A stretch of 64,000 nt of DNA from Castor canadensis (GCF_047511655.1 NC_133395.1:148046318-148110317); one strand, 5' to 3'. Positions 12,218 to 23,775 are shown, counted from the stretch's first letter. The notes: generated from the letters alone by a model not told the origin. Numbers and translations are program-made.

Positions 12218-12688
12218 CATGGTGCTGGGGCAGGAGCTGGAACCATGGCTTGGATGTTGATAAGGATTCATATCCTGGTCCACTGACGCTAATGGAACAA
12301 CTTGTGATGCACAGCAGGTTCTGCTGACCCACATCCCCCACAGCTCATGGAAAATGACAGCCCCAGTCTGACCATATGAGCCCAAGCACTCCCCTGCCCT
12401 GTGTGTGGGAAGAGTTAATGACACATACCCAGGTTTTCCAGGACTGACCATCTCCATGTTCAAAGACCCCAGTGAAAGCTTGAGGTCCTGGGACCTTCAA
12501 AACTGCTCTCCTTCTAGAATCACTCCCCCTTCTGGAGGGGGCACTTTTGTTTGCCTTTCACCTTATTTTGCATTAACAAACCCGCTCCCACTTAAGTCTC
12601 CCCTGTGCCTGTCCTTGATTTCTTTCTCTGGTGAGACCAAGAACCTTCTGGCCCCAGGACCTGGTGACCTGCATCTGGTGGCATCTCC
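12218..12688 (+). mobile_element. ERV1-like LTR inserted in LINE-1
   Basis: Interrupts the L1 match and ends with a class I ERV type 3' zone: a CTTTCACC/TTGCATTAACAAACC region, then CCTTGATTTCTTTCTCTGGTG and GAGACCAAGAACC. Edges are set only by where the L1 match stops and resumes. Confidence 0.5.
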
Positions 12689-12785
12689 ACACCCCTAGCC
12701 CCAGGCAACCAGAGATCTTTTTTCTGGCTCCATAGCTTTTCCTTTTTCAAATGCCATATATAGTTGGAGTTATAGAGTGTGTAGC

Positions 12786-13196
12786 TATGACAGTTAATCA
12801 CGTCAACTTGACTGGACTGAGAGATAGAAAATTAATAAAGCACGGCCCTGGGTGTGTCTGTGAGGGTGTTCTCAGAGCCAATTAGATCATGAGGGCTCTG
12901 ACCTAATCAATGACTTAGCCTATTGATGGATTCAAAATTTGGGCAGACTGCTAGGAGGTGGTGGAACTATGGAAGGTGGCTGCTTGGAGGAATTGGGTCA
13001 CTGAGGGACATGACTTTGAAGGTGAGATCTTATCCCTGGTCCCTTCCTGTCTCTGCTTTCTGGATGCCATATGGTAATTAACTCACAGTACTCCCAGCCA
13101 TGATGTTCTGCCTCGCCACAGTCCAGGCACAGGAACCCGCCACTCTGGACTGAAATCTCTTCCTTTAATCTGTTTGTCTCAGTAACGAAAAGTCTA
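12786..13196 (+). mobile_element. MaLR-type LTR inserted in LINE-1
   Basis: Begins TATGACAGTTAATCACGTCA, has CTTGACTGGACTGAGAG, GATGTTCTGCCTCGCCACAG and a CTTCCTTTAATCTG poly(A) zone; the L1 match resumes straight after it. Confidence 0.65.
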
Positions 13197-13290
13197 ACAT
13201 GACACCTTTTCAGAATGGCTTCCTTTCTTAATTGCACTTGCTTCTAACGTGTCTTTTCACAGCTTGGTAGCTCATATCGTCTCAGCAGCA

Positions 13291-14125
13291 CCATATCCCC
13301 AAGGAAAGATGCAGGCCTGTGAAGGAAAGAGCTTGACCTCGAGGCCAGAAGGAAGCAGGAGGCCTGTGGCCGAGCCTGGAAAGGGGGGTGGTTTCCTCCC
13401 ATAGCGGGAGACACAGTTGGGATAAGGAATCATGGACAGAGCTGTGTGTGAGCAAGGAGGGGCCTCCTGAGGAGAAGCTAAGTGTGAGGAAGAGGAGTTT
13501 AGGGGAAATTGAGAGACAGTTGGAGACAGGCACAGCAGGGGCCTGTTGAGAACTGGAGGCCATGTGAGGCTGTCCCCAAGAGAGGGTGACACTGCTGAGG
13601 AGGCCTACATGCAGACCTGAGAACCTGAAAGGCAGCACCTCTCAGTTTTGTCACCAGGGGTCCTTCTCGAGCTGTTCCTGAAGCTTGCCATTTTGTCTTT
13701 CCTTTCCCCAAATAAGCACAGAGGAGGCAGGTTATTGTCTTGGCACTTTCAACAGTCAGACCCTAAAAGGACCAAAAATGTCATCAAACTACACGCTCTG
13801 GAAAACAGACCTTTAAACCTCATGGTTCAGTCGGAACCTCTTCCTGGGGCCTGGCTTGGGGAGTCACTCCAGAGTCCTCCGCTTAACGCCTGACCTGAGA
13901 GAACAGGCAACTGAGTGTAGGCCATGAGGATGTCTTCATTCGATTCCATTCCCAAAAGTCACATTGCCAGGAGCAGTTGGAGAGGTGAAGACCAGAGCAG
14001 GCGGAGCCTTGCTGGTCTCTGGCCTGGGTTGATGCAATGTGGCCATCAGCTGTAGGAGCACAGCTGAGGCCCCATCTGCACTGCCCCGGGATGAAGAGAA
14101 GGTAGATGTAAGATCTCAACATTTA
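13291..14125. other. Unique intergenic DNA, no gene seen
   Basis: No recognisable repeat; overlapping frames of 80-120 codons on the minus strand have no protein features. Confidence 0.5.
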
Positions 14126-14214
14126 GTCGTGACGGCGTGTAGCTCAGAGGTGTTTATTTGCCTCTGATGCTCAAGGCCCCGAGTTCCATCCCCAGCCACA
14201 CACACACACACAAT
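14126..14214 (+). mobile_element. ID-like SINE with (CA)n tail
   Basis: GGCGTGTAGCTCAGAGGTG (box A), CCCGAGTTCCATCCCCAGCC (box B zone), tail of CACACACACA. Confidence 0.75.
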
Positions 14215-14394
14215 GGCGCCATACACTGGAAGGAGGGCAGAAGAAAAGGCCGGGAAGAGTGAGGGTGGAGAAGACATTCTGAGGCACCAACCTGCGAGCG
14301 TCACCCACAAGCCGAGGAACCTTGGGACGAAGCTGCTCTGGGATCTGCCCCATAACAAGGCCGAGAGTCCTGTGCTTCTTGACCTGGCAGGTCC

Positions 14395-14660
14395 AGAACG
14401 GTGTATCCAGTGCACTCTGCAATCTGTACTTTAAAAAAGAAAAGTCTGCATGTTCACAGGTGCTCCTAAGGACCACAGAGCCCCTGCCTCCAAGTACTCT
14501 TCCTGTGCCTGGAATTCTCCCACTGGAGATTCCATCTCCCACCGTGCACACAATAGTCGCCTACGTGTATATACGTGAGTGCATGAGTAAATTAGGGTAC
14601 ATACATTACAGTGGAACACCGCACTCTATAACTCAGAGGGAAGAAACTTCACCAGGGGGT
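14395..14660 (+). mobile_element. Old LINE fragment sharing a 44-bp block with 15178-15221
   Basis: The block 14401-14444 and the block 15178-15221 differ at only about three positions. Later text (AGTAAATTAGGGTACATACA, ACAGTGGAACACCG) recalls L1 ORF2/3' UTR sequence. Confidence 0.45.
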
Positions 14661-14729
14661 CTACAAGAGACATTGTTCACTGAAAAACAATCAAGGTTCA
14701 GAGCCCTGGGTGTAAGAAGCTGGGGCGGG

Positions 14730-14890
14730 GAGGGGAAAGTGTGGCTCAAGTGGTAGAGTCCTTGCCTAGCAAGAGAGGGTTTGGGGGGCCCTAAGACTGC
14801 CTCCCAAAGAGAAAGAAAGAAAGCCAAGGGGGGTAGGGCGCAGCTCAGTGGTACAGACCACACAAAGGTCTGGGCTCCATCTCAGCTCCG
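14730..14890 (+). mobile_element. Two ID-like SINE fragments in tandem
   Basis: GTGTGGCTCAAGTGGTAGAG at 14733 and GGCGCAGCTCAGTGGTACAG near 14838, each followed by a diverged box B. Confidence 0.65.
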
Positions 14891-15009
14891 AGAAACTAAC
14901 AACCATAATAATGATGAAGAGAGGAGGAAGAGAATTTCCAAGCATGTCTGCTTACATGTGCAAAGAGGAGGTGACCACTGGTCATCGCCACAGTGTATCA
15001 GGGAAGGGG

Positions 15010-15320
15010 CTCTCACTGTAGGCTATTTTGTACCTTTTGATTCTTAAATCACATGAATATATTATCTTTAAATATACATTTAAATTTTGCAAGGAAAACA
15101 ATGAAAAAAAAAAAACTCCCTGTACAGACATGGAAAGACACCCAAGATGGAGATTCACTGAAAATGAATTGAAAACAGTGTGTCCAGTGCACTCTACAAT
15201 CTGTATTTTAAAAAAGAAAAGGCATGAAGATTCACACATGCACTTGTAAGTACACAGAAAAATGACTTTAGGGACACACTAGAAAGCAGGGCAAACGGGA
15301 GGCTGGGAAAATGCTGGTTG
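15010..15320 (+). mobile_element. AT-rich old LINE fragment
   Basis: Contains TTTTGTACCTTTTGATTC and TTTAAATTTTGCAAGG, an L1/HAL1-like 3' region, plus the 44-bp block shared with 14401-14444. Confidence 0.4.
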
Positions 15321-15429
15321 TATCCTTTCCCTTAACCCCTTCTGTCCTGTTTGAGTTCCCAAAGGAACGTGTCCAGACCCTCTTCAACTTACAATGGGAT
15401 TACAACGTCCTGACGTCTTCATCCTAGTG

Positions 15430-15568
15430 GAAACAGTACAGCTAAGCATGGAGGTGTGCACCCATGGTCACAACCTCGGAGGGAGCTGAGGCAGGAGCAT
15501 GGCTGGAGCCCAGGAGTTCAAGGCCAGCCAGGACCACGTGGTGACACCCTGTCCCCCACAGGAAAGAT
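15430..15568 (+). mobile_element. B1-like SINE
   Basis: GCATGGAGGTGTGCACCC, GAGCCCAGGAGTTCAAGGCC and GACACCCTGTCCCCCAC; no tRNA half. Confidence 0.75.
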
Positions 15569-15569
15569 C

Positions 15570-16990
15570 ATCTCAGAAATGGACATTGTGCTGAACACCA
15601 TGAATGTCACAGCTCAGCCATGCTGCACACCACAGAGGACAGTGGTTCCCTGTGACCACAGGGCTGACAGAACTGCATTTGCTACCACTATCCAGCATGG
15701 AGAGAAAGGATCAACCACATGTCCCTGGCCAGGAAAAGAATCACTCACAAGTCAAAGGACAGCTTCTACGGAAGCCTACCGTCTGCTCACCGTCGTAAAG
15801 TGCAAATGCTAAGATGCGGCAGTCTGCATTACTCTAGTAACAGTAATTACGGAAAGTCAAGGGAAGAGAAACGGCCAGGTGGGCGTCACGTGGTCCTAAG
15901 ATGCTGCTGCTGTCCCAGCTGTCATGGTGGACACATCAGTCCTTCATGGTGACTGCTGTGCCCACCCCCTGGCTGTTGAGCCCAGCACTGAGGCCCTGTC
16001 TCCCAGGGCCCAGCATTTACAATGCACATGTGAAAGAGCAGAAGAGCCTGTGACGTCAGGAACATCTGCACAGGTGCAAAGTTGCTAGCACAAAGTCCAC
16101 ACCACGCATGCTCTGTGTGTGCAGATAAAACCAGGGGAATCTGAATAGCCAATGCCAATCTCCTGGCTGTGACACTATACTGGAGTTTTACAAGTTGTCA
16201 TACATACACAGGACGGCACTGTGTTATTTCTCACAACTTTGGGTGAACCTACAGTCATCTCTGTTACTTCCCGTTGTTAAGGCACCACTGCCTTTCTGCC
16301 TTGTGGACTCAGCCATGATTAGAGGAGTTGTTTTAAGAGTGGAGGCCTCAGGAAAGGGCTGCAGGAGACCAGCCTGGAAAAAGGGCAAGAGGAAAGTAGG
16401 CCCCAGGAACAGGCTGAAAATGACCTCAGACAGGAGGTGGGCCCAGGAGAATAGCAGAGCCCAAGGGAAGGACGTCTGCAGGGAGGTTTGACTCCACTCT
16501 CTGGAGCATATGGAATACCAGGGTCTCCCACCTATGGTAGGCCTGGTGCCAGTCCCAGCCATGCCTTTGGGCAAGCAACATCATCCTGGACCATCCATCG
16601 GGGCCTGCTGGTTCCCGGCAGTCTCAGGAGGATGAAGGACACATGGGTGGCCTGCTCTGGTGGATGGTGGATGGATGCCCAGGAAGTAAGGACAGCTTCC
16701 TACTCCGAGGAGAGGATGGAATGGATGGAGAAAGCTCCAGGTCTCCTAAGGACTGTGCCCCACCTTTCCCAGGGTCCCTCCCCCCAGGGAGGAAACACTC
16801 AGGACAGAGATGTCACCTCCAGGAGAGCAGCTTCATCACAGCCATGGCACCCGGACTTCTAAAGCCCTGTCTGAATCCATGGGGATACCTACAGCCTGGG
16901 GTTCCACACCCAGCACCACAGCAGGCAGAAAAGAAGGGACAGTTTCAGCCCTCAGGGTAAGGCCGAGCCCTGGGCCAGGAGCTCAGAGTG
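15570..16990. other. Unique intergenic DNA, no gene seen
   Basis: No repeat I recognise and no coding signature; frames up to 126 codons overlap on both strands. Confidence 0.5.
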
Positions 16991-16994
16991 GTAG

Positions 16995-17115
16995 CTTCTA
17001 CTAGTGCAGCCTGTTTCCCTGGCAAGGCATTTACCCCTCCGTGCCTCAGTTTCCCTTTCTGTAGCCTAGGATGATTGTGAGGATTAAGTTAGATGAGAGG
17101 GGTGGGATGGAGCCC
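16995..17115 (-). mobile_element. MIR SINE, antisense
   Basis: GCCTCAGTTTCCCTTTCTGT followed by GATTGTGAGGATTAAGTTAG, the MIR core and 3' part in reverse. Confidence 0.75.
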
Positions 17116-17269
17116 TACAAACTGTCAGGGATAATTGTTGTCCTTACTTTTATTGATCCACTTGACTGAAGGACACATCACCCCTCCCCTGTCACCTGTG
17201 CACGTAGGGCACTGTCCTGGTGGATTGAGATAAAACATCACAGTGACAGACAACCAGGCACAATGTCAA

Positions 17270-17400
17270 GTGCTGGACTTGTGTTCATTATTCCTCACAA
17301 CGCCGTACACAGAACTTCTTAGCACAATCTCCCTTTCCAGATAAGGCAAATGAGGCACAGTGGACACAGCCCCAGTCAGCTGGGGCCCAGAAGCAGCCAC
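17270..17400 (+). mobile_element. MIR SINE
   Basis: ATTCCTCACAACGCC then CAGATAAGGCAAATGAGGCA, the MIR core in sense. Confidence 0.65.
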
Positions 17401-17639
17401 CTCTGCATGCCAATCCTGCTCCACAGACCCCACCATCCCCTCCTGCCACCCACCATGGACCCCGAGATGCAGCTTCCTTCTTTAAAGGCCCTAAGCCGCT
17501 GTTCTTCATATGAAGAGATGGTTCCTGGTACCCATGTCCCTCTCAAAAACTGGAAGAGAGAAGTAAATCAAAGGGCCATGAGTTTTATTTGTGGACTTGA
17601 GGGATAGTCACAGGCAGTTGACTGCAGACCCCTGTCCTC

Positions 17640-18180
17640 TTCACTGTGGGCATTACCAACTTGGCCAGAGATGCCTATCAGGTGGGAAAAGTTGTCTTCA
17701 GCGGGTACTGTGCCATCACAGCCTGTAGGAAGGACATCTCCTCTGTCCCCCACTGGCACAGCAGTGGCCCCAGTAGGCTGGACACTGGTAATCACAGGTG
17801 GGGCCTTCAGCCTTGTCCCCAGGCTGCGCATCAAGGGTCTGTGGAGGTTGGGAACCACACGTGCCCACCCGTGGCGTGCCCTGGCCCTTGTGAGAAGGTC
17901 CCCAGAGGCATGTGTGGCTGTCAGTCCCTCCACCAAGCCCCTCACACTTCCTGAAAACGTTTCAGATAATGCAACGAAGATGACCAGATGACCGTCAGTG
18001 ATAATGGCACTGACGACGCAGGGCAGCCGCACTTCCCAAAAGTTTCTCAAAAGCGATCTAAGATACGACTTCCGATCCGCAACCCAGAAAGTGAAAATCC
18101 CCAAGTCTAAGACTGGGCCAGAAGAGGACATGAAAATAATGGAAGAGCTCGGGCCCCCCTCAACAGCAGCCAAGACCTTT
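17640..18180. promoter_or_regulatory. Candidate distal GATA2 enhancer (E-box/GATA cluster)
   Basis: Repeat-free block with retained CpGs inside CpG-poor DNA. Seen: an E-box CAGATG at 17985-17990, an 8-bp spacer, then TGATAA at 17999-18004, the layout of the GATA/TAL1 composite element used by the known GATA2 intronic (+9.5) enhancer. Also AGATAA at 17964-17969, CTATCA overlapping E-box CAGGTG at 17675-17684, and an ETS-like ACTTCCG at 18068-18074. Known: human GATA2 -110 kb (mouse -77 kb) enhancer lies in the RPN1 3' flank. Inferred: this block, about 14 kb past the RPN1 3' end on the GATA2-facing side, may be its counterpart. No alignment could be run. Confidence 0.45.
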
Positions 18181-18249
18181 GTGTTTTTTTTCAGCTGTCC
18201 CTCTCCCCATGTTTATCCATTTCTGGAATCAAGTTTGCCTTAAAAAGTG

Positions 18250-18285
18250 AGAGAGAGAGAGAGAATGAGAAAGAGAAGGGAAAAC
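18250..18285 (+). repeat. (GA)n purine-rich simple repeat
   Basis: GAGAGAGAGAGAGA followed by purine-rich AGAAAGAGAAGGG. Confidence 0.8.
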
Positions 18286-18499
18286 CAAAAGAGAAATTTC
18301 TACCAACAAAGCCATCATGGTGGCAGGTTTTTCCTATTTGGAAAACTTTCTGAAACGTTACACTCCTTTTGTAATTCAGGACAAATCAATAAAGGCAACT
18401 TTAAAACTTAACAAATCTGGAGGCTCCCAGGACACCTGCAAAGCCAAGGGTCCCACAGTCCCTCCCTCCATGCTGATGCCGTGGCAAGGCCCCCAGTCT

Positions 18500-18570
18500 C
18501 TCTTGAGCTCAGTTTCCTTATTTTTAAAATAGGCAAAAGGAGCAATAGTAAACACTTCGTCAGGTCAACT
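18500..18570 (-). mobile_element. MIR fragment, antisense
   Basis: GCTCAGTTTCCTTATTTTTA, the typical reversed MIR core. Confidence 0.5.
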
Positions 18571-18982
18571 GGGGGTCAAGCGAGTGGACACAGGTGAAAG
18601 TACTAAAGGCTCATGGCAAGACTGTGGAAGCCACCATGTCACCCTCCATTGCCCGTCACTTCCAGCCAGAACTCCTCACTCACCCACTTCCCCTGCCCCG
18701 CATCAGAGCCACCCTCTTCCTCAGCGTGCCCCAAATTTGTTATGGTCAATTACAACTTTGACCTGAAGCTAAATAGCAGAAGGAATTTTTAACTCATTTT
18801 GTTTTTTTATTCTGACATGTTTCAATTGTAGACATCATGTCTACAAACACCACTGCATAGTCCAGTGCACATCTCAAAAAAGTGCAGTCCACACAAACAC
18901 TATCATCACTAATAAAATAGTAATTCATTAATTACAGCTAATTGCTGGCTCAGAGGCAAATTTAGAGACAACATTCAAAAAT

Positions 18983-19118
18983 CTGAGCTGAGCTTGGTGC
19001 TATACATGTATAATCCCAGCACCTAGGAGGCTGAGACAGGAGATCTCAAGTTTCTGACCAACCTGGGCTACATAGTGAGACCCTGGCTCAAATAAGTAAA
19101 TACATAAATAAAATTTAA
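18983..19118 (+). mobile_element. B1-like SINE
   Basis: GTATAATCCCAGCACCTAGG, CCAACCTGGGCTACATAGTG and AGACCCTGGCTCAAATAAG, with an (AAAT)n tail. Confidence 0.85.
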
Positions 19119-19444
19119 AATGTGCAATCTTTGCTTTTCTTCCTGAATGTGTGACAGGCATCAATGATAGGGTGGGGGCACACAGAAAGGTGCTCCCATG
19201 CTGTATGGTCCAGGCTGTGGTCAGCGGGCAGCAAGTACACTGGTATGGAGGCTTGTCACCTGCTGACAAGCACTATGTACCTTTTGATCCTGCAGGCTAC
19301 TTCTAGGACTCCCTCACCCACGGTGCACACGTGGGGGTCGTCACAGCATCATCCATGGCAAAACAGAAAATGGCACTGTCCATTGGCAGGGCAGCTCCAG
19401 GAATGGGGTGCAGCAAGTTCTGGAGCTGTCAAAATGTCCCATGA

Positions 19445-19533
19445 GGACTGAGGCACAGCTCGGTGGCACAGCACCTTCCTGGCATGTGCAAGGCCCTGGT
19501 TTCCACCTCTAGCACCACAAAGAAAAAAAGTTC
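19445..19533 (+). mobile_element. ID-like SINE
   Basis: GAGGCACAGCTCGGTGGCAC then CTGGTTTCCACCTCTAGCAC and an A/G tail. Confidence 0.75.
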
Positions 19534-19682
19534 CATGAAAACACAACACGAGACCCCGTGTCTGTGGGGGGCACAGTATCACAGACAATTTTGGTGGATG
19601 GCAGAAAACGATTGTGGACCGTGGATTGGAGAAAAGCAGGGGACCGAATCAGTTCTGCCTTGTGTTTATGTAAAGAGTATCT

Positions 19683-19825
19683 CTGCCAGGCGAGGTGGCA
19701 CACACCTGCAATTCCAGCACTCAGGAGGCTGAGGCAGGAGGATTTTGAATTCATGGCCAGCCTGGGCTACATACCTGTCTCAAAACAACAACAACAAAAA
19801 TACCACACAAACAAAAAAAAAGAAC
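19683..19825 (+). mobile_element. B1-like SINE
   Basis: GCCAGGCGAGGTGGCACACA, CACTCAGGAGGCTGAGGCAG and GCCAGCCTGGGCTACATACC, (AAC)n tail. Confidence 0.88.
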
Positions 19826-19872
19826 ATCACCATTCTTAGGAAAACCATACTAAGCTCTTTAAAAAGCCATGA

Positions 19873-20000
19873 GGGGCTGGCAGAGTGGCTCAAGTGGTAG
19901 AGCGCCTGCCTAGCAAGTGTGAGGCCCTGAGTTCAAATGCCAGTACCAATAAAGGAGTAAATAAATAAATAAACCAAAAAAAAAATAAATAAATAAAAAG
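19873..20000 (+). mobile_element. ID-like SINE, young-looking
   Basis: GGCTGGCAGAGTGGCTCAAG with intact box A, GAGTTCAAATGCC box B, long (AAAT)n tail. Confidence 0.9.
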
Positions 20001-20099
20001 CCATGATGCACACAGCTTATTCTCAAATGGTCCCCCCAAATGTATACAATACATGTGTAACACAGGTAGTGTGGAGTGTACACACATAGGCAGAGGGAG

Positions 20100-20235
20100 G
20101 GTGATGAGGTCACACTCTCGCAGTGGAGGAATGGGTGAATAGTACGCAGGTGATGTTTATACTGTTCTTACAAACGTTCTTGTAAGTTTGGATTTACTCC
20201 TAAATGAAACGTTTAAAATAAAATTAAAGGGAGCA
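20100..20235 (+). mobile_element. LINE-1 3' UTR fragment
   Basis: GTTTGGATTTACTCCTAAAT and GAAACGTTTAAAATAAAATT recall the L1 3' terminal zone. Confidence 0.35.
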
Positions 20236-20239
20236 AGCA

Positions 20240-23200
20240 CAACCAAAGTGCACTGATTCCAAAACAATGGGGAGCGGCCAGGTGTAGCAGGCTGAAGGCC
20301 TGCAGTCTGGCGCTGTTGGTGGGTCAGTGCCATAGCCATGGACCTGAGCCAGGAACACTCACCACACCCAAGGTGGGGGCAGGCATCCTTATGAAAGGGA
20401 TACGAGGAAGAAGTCAGTGGGGACAATGACTTGGTCATTGTACAGGCCCTACACAGCCTGTAGCCCCATACCACCACATGGCCTGAAAGGACAGAACACC
20501 TAGGTCTTGAGAGGCCACACTGAGTTCACATCATAGTCACCCTGTTGGTGCCCTCTGAGGGTGCCAGCTCAATTTCCAGTTGGGGCTTGAATGTGTCTCC
20601 AGTTGTGGCATGTGGCCACACAGCCTCTGCTGGCCCTGTCCTCCCTTCTGCCCTGCACCAGGGGGACACTGGAGCCCACTTCTTTGCCCTTTGCAACAGC
20701 CCACAGGAGCTCCAGCTGTACCTGGGCTGTGTGGCCCCTGAGTCTTGCTGAGCAGGGGGCCAGAAGTGGGGGACTGGGGCTCCTCTGTCATGTTCTACCC
20801 AGTGCAGGGCCTATCACAGTCAGCGGGGAACCTACAGCAGAAGCCCAGGTTGGCCCTGCCAGTTCCTGCCCTCTCCGGCCCTCTGTGAGACCATTCCCTC
20901 CTGGTAGTGCCCAGGAGCTAGAGGAGAGCCTGGCTTTCAGGGGAACTTATGGGGCAAGAAGCAAAGTGGGGACCCCTGCCCTGCCAGTTTACACCAAAAT
21001 AATATATAATAATTATATAATAAATATACAGTGTTGGGCACATAATTTTAGACAGGCCCTTTGTCCCCGTAACAAACCTTAAAGTGTCAAAAGAACCAGC
21101 AACGGCACTTGTCTTCCTGGTCTTTGATTACTTATTGATGGGGTGGGGTCATGACCCCATTCTACAGATGGGGCCACTGAGGCTCACACAAGAATAGAGA
21201 TGGAATCAGACCCCAAACCTGGGTGCTCTCCCCATATCCTGGGGCCTGGCTGCCTCTCCTGAGACCCCACTCCAGCCCAAGCCCCCTGTGGTCGGTGGGA
21301 ACAGGCGGAACTCAAACCATCTGCCTGCAGAGCCGAGGCACCCAGGAGGGGTGGCAGGGTGGGTGGGGGCCAGGCCTCCCTGCATCCGTTACTTGCCCCC
21401 AGCCCAGGCTCTGCCCACCACACAGCAGTGATAGATAGTTTGTGAAATACCCCGAACTCGCGGTTGACCAGAATTCTGAAATAATTCCATTGAGACCGGA
21501 ATTCATGCAATGCTCTGTATCCTGATGTGGTAAAGAAGGCAGCCCACGGTGGGGGGGGGCGAGGGGAATGTGATGGCCGGGGATGGCAAGGCAGCCTCAG
21601 GCCCTGCAGCAGGGACTTCTACCACCCCCCCTTGCCCACGGGCTCCGGAAGGCCCATCTGACAGGAGCGGGGCCCTGATAAGCACCACCTGACCAGGAGG
21701 CCCCAGGCAGAGACATTAATGCACAAATTGTCAACAACCTCCCCACACACTGCACCCCAGGGGAGCAGGCAGGGAGGGGGGGCAGGACTGGGAAAGGAAG
21801 GACAGGACAGAGGAGGCATCAGCCAGGGATAAGCAAGGTGACAACTCAGCTTGACCTGCCCCTCAAGCCTCAGCCTTGCTGTGCCAACCTGCACCAGCCC
21901 AGCCCTGGGCGCCAGGACAGCGAGAAGCCAAGCATCAGGAGTATGAGCATCACAGTGGTTAGCCTTGCTGCCAAGCTGAATCAGGGCCTGAGCAGACCCT
22001 GGCTGTGGAGGAAGATGCCTGGGCCTGGCCAAGCCCCCCTTGGCCTGGAGACTTCCCATAAGTGGGTGACTCCTGCTCACTCAGGACTGTGGTCAACCCT
22101 GGGCTCTGGTCCCCAGCCCTGAGAGATCTTTGGCCACTACCTGGGGCACACACGACTTTCTCCCTGGCTGGTCCCACGGTGTGCAAAGTGTCCTCCCCTC
22201 CTATAGCAGGCAGCCCCCAGGCCCAGCTTCACACCTCTGGGTCTCACATTCAGGGGCACACTTCAGTCCTCAGGTGTGGGTTGGTGACATTCCCTGTCCC
22301 GTGGGGACACCAGAACTTGAGCACAGCCTGCTGTTCTCTAAGCAGCAGACACACTTGCTAGAGGGCTGCCCTGTACTCTGTGCTTCTTTTCCCACTTATG
22401 AAGAAATGGTGGCCCTGGACATCGAAGGCACAGACCAGGGCCACAAGTGCACTGTTCAAGTCATATTTCCAGCTTTGCTTCATGGACTCTGACAACCCTA
22501 GTCCTCATCCCCAAGCAGCCCTGCACATGGATTGCAGCAGTGATCATCCTTAAACAGTGACACAGGTCCTGCCCGGCTCCTCCTGAGTCACCTCAGTCCT
22601 CATTTACTGCCTTCACCTAGTATGGGTCATACCACATATACCCTGTCCCCATCATATCTGCCTGTCCCTGGTCTTCACGCTCCAAGCCAGGGGATGCACT
22701 CCCATACTTTTGCCCTGGAGCAATCCCTCCTCAGGCCAGGACAAGCTGCAGGCTTCTGCAGCAGGGACAGCTGTTGCCCCAGTCCAGTGGCCAGATATGG
22801 CCTGATCTTAAACTGATTGAAGAGACATGGGAAATTTGAATGGTAAGGGAGTGTCTTCTGACTGTCAAATGTTGAAAATGAATCCAACTTTTAATAATGA
22901 TAATAGCATTCTGTATGGAAAAGAAAATGCACCAGCTGACTAGCAGGTGCCATGCTGGTAGGTGCAGGGACTCACCAGATCCATGCTCTCTGCAGTCAGG
23001 TGCTGAGAGGAATCACCTACCTTCTCTGTACATCCTGTGGGCCCAGCCCAGGGCCACCTCTGGGCATCCACCTAGCTCAGGCCCTAGCCTGGTCTCAGGG
23101 AGATGTAAGATTAAAGTGCAGTGGAATCACATGAGTGTGTTTGCATGGCAATTCACAAGGAACCACTGAGCAAGGTTTCCTAGAGAGGGAGGCTGGGGTC

Positions 23201-23770
23201 TGGCCCTGGAGGGTGGGTTTCCCCTTTCTCTCTAAACCATTCTGATCTGCTTGAAGGCTCATTATGGGCATGTGTTATTTTTATAATTTTTAAAACACAG
23301 ATTTGCTTTTTAATGAATCTGAATGTAAGCCAATGCATCAATACAGTTACAACATAGAAGGAAGCAGCAGGGAGCCTTCCCAGGGCAAGGCTGGCTGAGT
23401 TCTAGAGACTGAGGAGGGGTTATTCCAGGCAGACAAAGAGAGCAGCTTCCTCAAAGACCAAGGATGTGAAGAACTATGGGGACCACTGGGAAGGTGTCAT
23501 GGAGTTTATGGGGTGGTATTTCAATGGAGCCCTGAAGTATAGACAGGATTCAAATAAGTGGTGGAAGGGGACACAGCACAGGCTTGGACACAGAGGGGAA
23601 CTGTCAGGCTAGGGCTCCAGGGAGGCCATCTGCCAACAGACAACAGAAGCTTACAGTAGAGCAAGGTGTGGAGTTGGGTTCAAGGCCTAGTTTTGCTGCT
23701 TACCTGGTATGTAGCCTTGACTTTGGCCTCTATGTGCCTCATTTCTCCTCATTGGAAGTATTGAATTTGC
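20240..23770. other. Largely unique intergenic DNA, no gene seen
   Basis: A MIR core (ATTCTACAGATGGGGCCACT) lies near 21160. A mild cluster of TGATAA (about 21676) with E-boxes CATCTG and CACCTG lies near 21650-21690. No coding frame is convincing. Confidence 0.5.
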
Positions 23771-23775
23771 CTCTT

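Larger units (their letters stand above)
11925..13290 (-). mobile_element. Antisense LINE-1 3' end, split by two LTRs
   Basis: L1 landmarks in reverse: AGAAGTTTTAGGCTCACAG near 11940, ATCCCTCTGAC near 12210, CCCCAGGCAACCAGAGATCT near 12700, CATATATAGTTGGAGTTATA near 12757 and GTCTTTTCACAGCTTGGTAG near 13252. Unrelated LTRs fill 12218-12688 and 12786-13196. The antisense L1 at 61870-63170 shows the same order with neither insertion. Confidence 0.7.

Noticed and set aside
17568-18173. Minus frame of 201 codons
   Set aside because: No recognisable domain or splice context; overlaps frames on plus. The regulatory reading of this block fits better.
19873-20000. Box A and box B motifs suggesting tRNA genes, here and in dozens of other places
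   Set aside because: They are ID-like SINE halves: the 3' acceptor stem is absent and an A-rich tail follows.
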